DNA from: Pacificibacter marinus
GTDB taxonomy: Bacteria > Pseudomonadota > Alphaproteobacteria > Rhodobacterales > Rhodobacteraceae
Reading direction: 5' to 3'
Assembly (NCBI RefSeq): GCF_900109555.1
Contig: NZ_FNZV01000012.1
Coordinates: 62,001 to 126,000 of the forward strand
DNA length: 64,000 nt
Part shown: positions 58,871 to 64,000 of the stretch, piece after piece
Layout of the letters: every line of letters starts with the position of its first letter
How positions within the stretch are numbered: position 1 is the first letter of the stretch
The notes under the pieces: generated by a model
Told to the model about the DNA's origin: nothing
The model's input: only the letters and a program-made list of their open reading frames with translations
Database searches by the model: none
Made by a program: the position numbers and the translations under genes

Positions 58871-59374
58871 ATGTTGCATGCAAATGGCATGAAATTCGGA
58901 TTGTGTATGGCGATTTTGGTTGCCACAACTGCCTGTGCGCCAAAGGCTCAGTTGACGCCTTCTATTGCTGGGGGCGGCCCAGATGAGTTTTCCATATCTC
59001 CAGCCAAGGCTTTGGAAGCTCCTACAAATTTTGCGTCCTTGCCCGTGCCCACACCTGGTGGTGCGAATCTGACAGACGCAACACCCAAAAGCGATGCTAT
59101 CGTTGCCTTGGGGGGGCGTGCCCCTACGGCGTCTGGGCGTGATGGTGGTATTGTGACCTATGCCTCGCGTTACGGCGTTGCGCCCAATATTCGCGGCGAG
59201 TTGTCCAAATCCGATGAACGGTTCCTCAAAATGAAAACGGCCAAGCCAGCGTTTCCATGGACGAAAAACAAGTATGAACGTGCATATCGCCGCCTCGCAC
59301 TTGATCCATGGGCAGAACAAGCGCGTTTGATCGCACTCGGCGTCTTGGTGCCGTCGGCCCCACCTAAGCCCTGA
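58871..59374 (+). CDS. DUF3035 lipoprotein
   Basis: 167 residues from the ATG at 58871, which has GGAGAAAG upstream. The signal peptide ends VATTAC, giving a lipidated Cys at 22. After a low-complexity linker, NIRGELSKSDERFLK and KYERAYRRLALDPW are the family marks. Function is unknown. lspA is immediately upstream and M16 peptidase genes follow, the usual DUF3035 context in roseobacters. Confidence 0.87.
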   Translation: MLHANGMKFGLCMAILVATTACAPKAQLTPSIAGGGPDEFSISPAKALEAPTNFASLPVPTPGGANLTDATPKSDAIVALGGRAPTASGRDGGIVTYASRYGVAPNIRGELSKSDERFLKMKTAKPAFPWTKNKYERAYRRLALDPWAEQARLIALGVLVPSAPPKP

Positions 59375-59460
59375 ACACTCATCACTTAACCGTCAACACC
59401 GCTTGCTCTTAGTTCGCCGCTGCCGCAACTATGTCGGGAACGACGTTTGAAGGTGATTGA

Positions 59461-60798
59461 ATGAAAACTCTCTTGAGTGCCGTCTTTATCGGCTTGGCTT
59501 TGCCCGCTGCCGCAACTGACATTTCTAGCTTTACGCTGGACAATGGGATGGAGGTCGTTGTTCTCGAAGACCACCGTGCCCCCGTTGTCGTGCAAACGGT
59601 CTGGTACAAAGTTGGTGCGGCAGATGAAGTGCCGGGCAAAAGTGGCACCGCGCATTTTCTTGAACACTTAATGTTCAAAGGCACGGATACGATGGAATCT
59701 GGCGAATTGTCAGCGACCGTCACACGCAATGGTGGGTCTGACAACGCCTTCACCAGTTGGGATTATACAGCGTATTATCAACGTGTTGCCGCTGACAGGC
59801 TGCCGTTGATGATGAAAATGGAAGCCGACCGTATGCGTGGCTTGCAAATGACCGAAGATGATGTGGCCACAGAGCGTAACGTGGTGTTGGAAGAGCGCAA
59901 TCAGCGCACGGACAGCGACCCAAGTGCTTTGTTTCGCGAACAAATGCGTGCGGCGCAATTCTTAAACCACGCTTATGGCACCCCCATCATTGGCTGGCGG
60001 CACGAAATTGAACAATTGAACCGTGACGACGCCTTTGCATTTTACCGTCAATATTACGCGCCTAATAACGCCATTTTGGTTGTGGCTGGTGATGTGAACC
60101 CTGACGACGTGAAATCACTGGCTGAAACCTATTATGGTCCCATCACCCCGACGGAGGGTTTGAAAGAGCGCCTGCGTCCAACCGAACCGCCGCAATTGGT
60201 TGAGCGTCGTATGGAAATGACAGATGCGCGCGTGTCTCGGCCATATGTGACGCGCAGCTATCTGGCACCTGAGCGTAATCCGGGCGATCAATCCGAAGCT
60301 GCAGCCCTTGAGTTTCTCGCCAGCCTTTTGGGGGGCGATGGGGCCACATCCTATCTTGGGCAGGCGTTGATGTTTGATGATGCAAAAGCGACTTATGTGT
60401 CGGCATATTACAGTGGGACGTCGCTTGATGTTGGGTCCTTTGGCCTGACGATTGTCCCAGTGCCAGGTGTGTCATTGGAGCAAGCCGAACAGGCGCTGGA
60501 TGACACCATCGCGCAATTTATCGAGCAAGGCGTGGATTTGGATCAATTTGAACGACTTAAAACCCAGCTGCGGGCATCACGGATTTACGCTCAAGACAAT
60601 ATTGAAAGCTTGGCGCGAGAATACGGTATGGAACTGGCTGTCGGGTTGTCGATTGACGATGTGCGTGCATGGCCTGATGCGCTTGATGCTATCACCCCAG
60701 AGGAAGTCATCGCGGCAGCCAAAAGCGTGTTTAACAAATCAAACGCTGTGACGGGGTACTTGATGCCGGAAAGCACGCCTGAGGAGGTTGCACAATGA
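59461..60798 (+). CDS. M16-family zinc metallopeptidase
   Basis: 445 residues, with a signal-like N-terminus ending PAAATD. The inverted zinc motif HFLEH is at 65-69, and the distal Glu lies in ATERNVVLEER. It is the catalytic member of an M16 pair whose second gene overlaps by four bases. Similar bacterial pairs resemble mitochondrial processing peptidase or pitrilysin. The likely place is the periplasm. Confidence 0.93.
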   Translation: MKTLLSAVFIGLALPAAATDISSFTLDNGMEVVVLEDHRAPVVVQTVWYKVGAADEVPGKSGTAHFLEHLMFKGTDTMESGELSATVTRNGGSDNAFTSWDYTAYYQRVAADRLPLMMKMEADRMRGLQMTEDDVATERNVVLEERNQRTDSDPSALFREQMRAAQFLNHAYGTPIIGWRHEIEQLNRDDAFAFYRQYYAPNNAILVVAGDVNPDDVKSLAETYYGPITPTEGLKERLRPTEPPQLVERRMEMTDARVSRPYVTRSYLAPERNPGDQSEAAALEFLASLLGGDGATSYLGQALMFDDAKATYVSAYYSGTSLDVGSFGLTIVPVPGVSLEQAEQALDDTIAQFIEQGVDLDQFERLKTQLRASRIYAQDNIESLAREYGMELAVGLSIDDVRAWPDALDAITPEEVIAAAKSVFNKSNAVTGYLMPESTPEEVAQ

Positions 60799-62114
60799 CA
60801 TATTTTACATCTCTTATCGCAGGCGTAGCCATCGCAGTGGCAGGGTTCATCGCACCGGCTTTTGCTCAAATCGAAGTGCAAGAAGTGACCACTGATGGCG
60901 GGATTACTGCGTGGTTGGTGGAAGAACATTCCATTCCGTTCACAGCGCTTGAGCTGAGATTCAAAGGCGGCACATCATTGGATCGACCGGACAAGCGCGG
61001 CGAGATCAATTTGATGATGGCAACCTTAGAAGAAGGTGCCGCCGATCTTGATGCACAAGGTTTTGCCAAAGCACGCGACAGTTTGGCGGCAAGCTTTAAC
61101 TTTGATGCCTATACGGACAGCGTTACGATATCGGCGCGTTTTTTGACTGAAAATCGTGATGCGGCGATTAATTTGCTACGCCTCGCGATCATGGACACTC
61201 GATTTGATCAAGACGCAGTGGACCGTGTGCGTGGACAGGTGCAATCTATCATTGAATCTGATGCGACTTCACCAAATGCTATCGCGACATCGACCCTGAA
61301 TGCGCTCGCGTTTGGTGATCATCCTTATGGTAGTTCTGACAATGGCACCGGTGAAAGTGTCGCCGCATTGACGCGCGAAGATATGTTCACAGCTCGTGAT
61401 CGCGCGATGGTGAAAGACCGCCTATATGTTGCCGCGGTGGGCGACATAACCGCGCCTGAACTGTCAGCCCTATTGGATGGTTTGCTTGGTGATTTGCCGC
61501 AAACTGGGCCTGATATGGCCCCGCGGGTCGAGCCCGCGCTAAAGGGTGGTGTCACTGTTGTTCCGTTCGATACGCCGCAATCTGTTGTGCTCTTTGGCCA
61601 GTCTGGCATCACGCGAGATGATCCTGATTTCATCGCGGCTTATATCGCCAATGAAATATTGGGGGGCAGTCGTGAATCTCGTTTGATGCAAGAGGTGCGC
61701 GAAAAGCGTGGGCTGACCTATGGCATCGGATCTTACCTTGTTCCATATGATCAATCCGAAGTCATCTTGGGGCAGTTTTCGTCTAGCAATTCCGTGACAG
61801 GTCAAGCGATTGATGTGGTCAAAGACGAATGGCAAAAATTGGTAGATCAAGGTATTTCGCAAGAGGAACTTGACGCTGCAAAAACCTATCTGACCGGCGC
61901 TTACGCTTTGCGTTTTGATGGTAATGCGCCGATTGCCAACATTCTTGCAGGTATGCAGATGATCGGGCTGGATCGTGATTACATTTTGCACCGCAATGAG
62001 TTGGTTGATGCTGTGACTTTGGATGGGATCAACCGTGTGGTGCGTGAATTGTACAATCCCGAGGATTTGACATTCGTTGTGGTTGGCCAGCCAGAGGATT
62101 TAAAATCTGATTGA
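60795..62114 (+). CDS. M16-family peptidase subunit lacking the zinc site
   Basis: 439 residues, with a signal peptide ending PAFAQ near residue 25. The region aligned with the zinc motif reads INLMMATLEEGA, so HXXEH is missing. The Arg/Tyr substrate-binding segment RESRLMQEVREKRGLTYGIG near residues 293-312 (core EKRGLTYG) is kept. It likely pairs with the upstream catalytic subunit. The ATG overlaps the upstream stop. Confidence 0.92.
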   Translation: MTYFTSLIAGVAIAVAGFIAPAFAQIEVQEVTTDGGITAWLVEEHSIPFTALELRFKGGTSLDRPDKRGEINLMMATLEEGAADLDAQGFAKARDSLAASFNFDAYTDSVTISARFLTENRDAAINLLRLAIMDTRFDQDAVDRVRGQVQSIIESDATSPNAIATSTLNALAFGDHPYGSSDNGTGESVAALTREDMFTARDRAMVKDRLYVAAVGDITAPELSALLDGLLGDLPQTGPDMAPRVEPALKGGVTVVPFDTPQSVVLFGQSGITRDDPDFIAAYIANEILGGSRESRLMQEVREKRGLTYGIGSYLVPYDQSEVILGQFSSSNSVTGQAIDVVKDEWQKLVDQGISQEELDAAKTYLTGAYALRFDGNAPIANILAGMQMIGLDRDYILHRNELVDAVTLDGINRVVRELYNPEDLTFVVVGQPEDLKSD

Positions 62115-62159
62115 TTTGAACATGGTCGAATCGGAAGGGCTCGTGCTATTTCTAGTGGC

Positions 62160-64000
62160 ATGAACTCTTCTGACCTCAATATAAGCCAATCTGGCCCGCA
62201 AGCCGCGCGTCCCGTGATCCGTCAACTCGATGAGGGGGCGATCAATAGAATCGCTGCTGGCGAGGTGGTGGAACGCCCTGCATCTGCCGTGAAAGAACTG
62301 GTGGAAAATGCCATTGATGCTGGCGCGCACCGCATCACCATTGAGTATGCAGATGGCGGAAAAACGTTGATCCGTGTTACTGACGATGGCTGTGGCATGA
62401 CCGCAGATGACGTGCCTTTGGCCTTGTCGCGCCATGCGACATCCAAAATCGACGGCTCTGATCTGTTGAACATCCACACCTTTGGCTTTCGCGGTGAAGC
62501 CTTGCCGTCGCTTGGCGCTGTCGGGCGTTTGAAAATCACATCTCGTGCCGAAGGTCATGACGGCGTCACTCTGTCTGTGTCTGGTGGACACACGGAACCG
62601 CTCAAGCCCGCCGCTTTGACCAAAGGCACCGTGGTTGAGTTGCGCGATCTATTTTTCGCCACCCCCGCACGATTGAAATTCCTACGCACGGATCGTGCCG
62701 AAGCGCAGGCGATTTCCGATGTCATTAAACGCTTGGCTATGGCGGAACCTTTCGTAGGCTTCACGTTGCGTGACGTGTCTGGCGGTGGCGAGGGCCGCGT
62801 GACATTCCGTGCCGATCCACAAACGGGTGATATGTTTGATGCCTTGCATGGACGCTTGACCACGGTCTTGGGCAAAGACTTTGCGGAAAATGCTTTGGCC
62901 ATCGATGCAGAACGCGAGGGGCTGCACCTGACGGGGTATGCCGCTTTGCCAACCTATTCGCGCGGCTCATCTGTACAACAATTCTTGTTCGTCAATGGGC
63001 GTCCTGTGCGCGACAAGCTTTTGTACGGCGCTTTGCGCGCGGCCTATTTCGATTACCTCAGCCGTGATCGTCACCCTGCAGCCTGTTTGTTCATCGATGT
63101 TGATCCGCACCGCGTGGATGTGAACGTGCATCCTGCAAAATCAGAAGTACGGTTTCGAGAACCTGCTGAGGCGCGCAGCCTGATTGTTTCAGGTCTGCGA
63201 AATGCGTTGGCCGCAGCGGGGCACCGTGCGTCGACGACGGTCGCACAAGCGACATTGGGTGCGATGCGTCCCGAAGCGCCACAGGCCGGATCGCAGGCAA
63301 CAGGTGGCGATGATGCGCCGCGTATCTATCAAATGGATCGCAGATCCTCTGGCAGTTATATCACCCCGCCGCGTCCATCTGGTGAGAGCCTGCAGAGCAG
63401 TTATAATTGGCAAGCTCCCCCCCGCGAAGATATGCAGGGGTTCGCGGAAATGGCGACGCCGTCTGCACGTGTCGAAGAGGTGAGCCATAGTCCCGCCGCC
63501 GAAGCGTTGCCTCTTGGGGCTGCGCGGGCGCAGGTCCATGAAAACTACATCATTGCGCAAACTGAAACGGGTATTGTAATCGTTGATCAGCATGCTGCGC
63601 ACGAACGTTTGGTCTATGAAAAACTCAAGAAACTTATGGCTGAAAATGGTGTCGCATCGCAGGCACTTTTGATTCCTGAGGTGATCGAGCTTGGGGCCAA
63701 TGACGCGCAAATGCTGTTGGATTTGGCTGATGATTTGGCCGGACTGGGATTGGTGATCGAAGCCTTTGGTGTTGGCGCGATTGCAGTGCGCGAAACCCCG
63801 GCAATCTTGGGGCGTGTGGATGCCGCCGCGATGATGGCGGATATTCTTGATGAGCTTGCCGATCTTGGCGACAGTCAAACGGTGCAAGCGCGGATCGAAG
63901 CGGTGCTGTCTCGTGTGGCATGTCATGGCTCTATACGGTCGGGACGGTGGATGCGCGGCGAAGAAATGAATGCGCTGTTGCGCGAAATGGAATCTACCCC
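62160..64000 (+). CDS. mutL: DNA mismatch repair protein MutL, 3' end outside window
   Basis: The frame opens at the ATG at 62160 and stays open to the window end, giving about 613 codons. GHKL ATPase motifs are clear: ELVENAIDAGA, DDGCGM, ATSKI and GFRGEALPSL. The C-terminal half contains DQHAAHERLVYE (near 63585), which fits the DQHA(X)2E(X)4E metal site of nicking MutL proteins, as expected in bacteria without MutH. A Ser/Pro-rich linker separates the halves. Only the last few codons seem to be missing. Confidence 0.96.
   Translation, partial: MNSSDLNISQSGPQAARPVIRQLDEGAINRIAAGEVVERPASAVKELVENAIDAGAHRITIEYADGGKTLIRVTDDGCGMTADDVPLALSRHATSKIDGSDLLNIHTFGFRGEALPSLGAVGRLKITSRAEGHDGVTLSVSGGHTEPLKPAALTKGTVVELRDLFFATPARLKFLRTDRAEAQAISDVIKRLAMAEPFVGFTLRDVSGGGEGRVTFRADPQTGDMFDALHGRLTTVLGKDFAENALAIDAEREGLHLTGYAALPTYSRGSSVQQFLFVNGRPVRDKLLYGALRAAYFDYLSRDRHPAACLFIDVDPHRVDVNVHPAKSEVRFREPAEARSLIVSGLRNALAAAGHRASTTVAQATLGAMRPEAPQAGSQATGGDDAPRIYQMDRRSSGSYITPPRPSGESLQSSYNWQAPPREDMQGFAEMATPSARVEEVSHSPAAEALPLGAARAQVHENYIIAQTETGIVIVDQHAAHERLVYEKLKKLMAENGVASQALLIPEVIELGANDAQMLLDLADDLAGLGLVIEAFGVGAIAVRETPAILGRVDAAAMMADILDELADLGDSQTVQARIEAVLSRVACHGSIRSGRWMRGEEMNALLREMEST

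Overview
The window looks like an ordinary chromosomal segment of a marine-type alphaproteobacterium of the Rhodobacteraceae (roseobacter group). Pointers are a CcrM-type GANTC methyltransferase, GTP cyclohydrolase II with the long alphaproteobacterial N-terminal extension, and many small families typical of this lineage (DciA/DUF721, DUF4170, DUF2125, DUF3576, DUF3035, DUF1674/SDHAF4, DUF5665). Base composition looks moderate for the group. I saw no insertion sequence, prophage, CRISPR array, rRNA or tRNA. Family names are read from motifs and general similarity; no database search was possible.

Layout. 1-3.4 kb: the 3' part of ccrM, a structured non-coding stretch ending in a strong terminator, an AlkB-like di-iron membrane hydroxylase and mutY. 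3.4-13.1 kb: dciA and a DsbA-type thioredoxin on the plus strand, then a minus-strand envelope block (lpxK, waaA, DUF4170, cysQ, pmbA, DUF2125) interrupted by a plus-strand pair for a glucosylglycerate-type compatible solute (phosphatase plus GpgS-like synthase). 13.2-21.7 kb: a tightly overlapping SDR, enoyl-CoA hydratase and flavoprotein operon, then minus-strand holA, lptE, leuS, a DUF3576 lipoprotein and a porin. 21.9-31.1 kb: YggS, an L,D-transpeptidase with ribA, an OmpR-type regulator, an amino-acid ABC transporter without an ATPase gene but with a terminator-like leader, divergent soxR and a VOC gene with a recognisable SoxR-type promoter, xth, a CnoX-like thioredoxin, a Lon-N domain protein and a Trm112-like protein.

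31.1-43.2 kb: ubiH-like, amidase, aminotransferase, ftsK, lolA, a lytic transglycosylase lipoprotein, an AEC transporter, hspQ, a STAS/anti-sigma-kinase pair, an RluA-type pseudouridine synthase and a 1-Cys peroxiredoxin with a perfect palindrome over its putative promoter. 43.2-52.4 kb: a glycosyltransferase, pnp and rpsO (separated by an opposite-strand SGNH hydrolase), a DUF5665 protein, an RTX-repeat protein, DUF1643, truB and rbfA. 52.4-64 kb: dapB, an SDHAF4-like protein, rsmB, heparinase II/III, purH, lspA, a DUF3035 lipoprotein, an M16 peptidase pair and mutL, which runs off the window end.

Most genes serve housekeeping: DNA repair and replication (mutY, holA, xth, ftsK, mutL), ribosome and RNA maturation (truB, rbfA, rsmB, rluA family, pnp, rpsO) and outer membrane building (lpxK, waaA, lptE, lolA, lspA). 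I found no gene cluster that I would call a previously undescribed system. The most interesting signals are regulatory or contextual: the candidate small RNA after ccrM, the leader hairpin of the ABC transporter, the SoxR-type promoter, the palindrome at the peroxiredoxin gene, the upstream region of the RTX gene, and the compatible-solute pair set into the envelope block.
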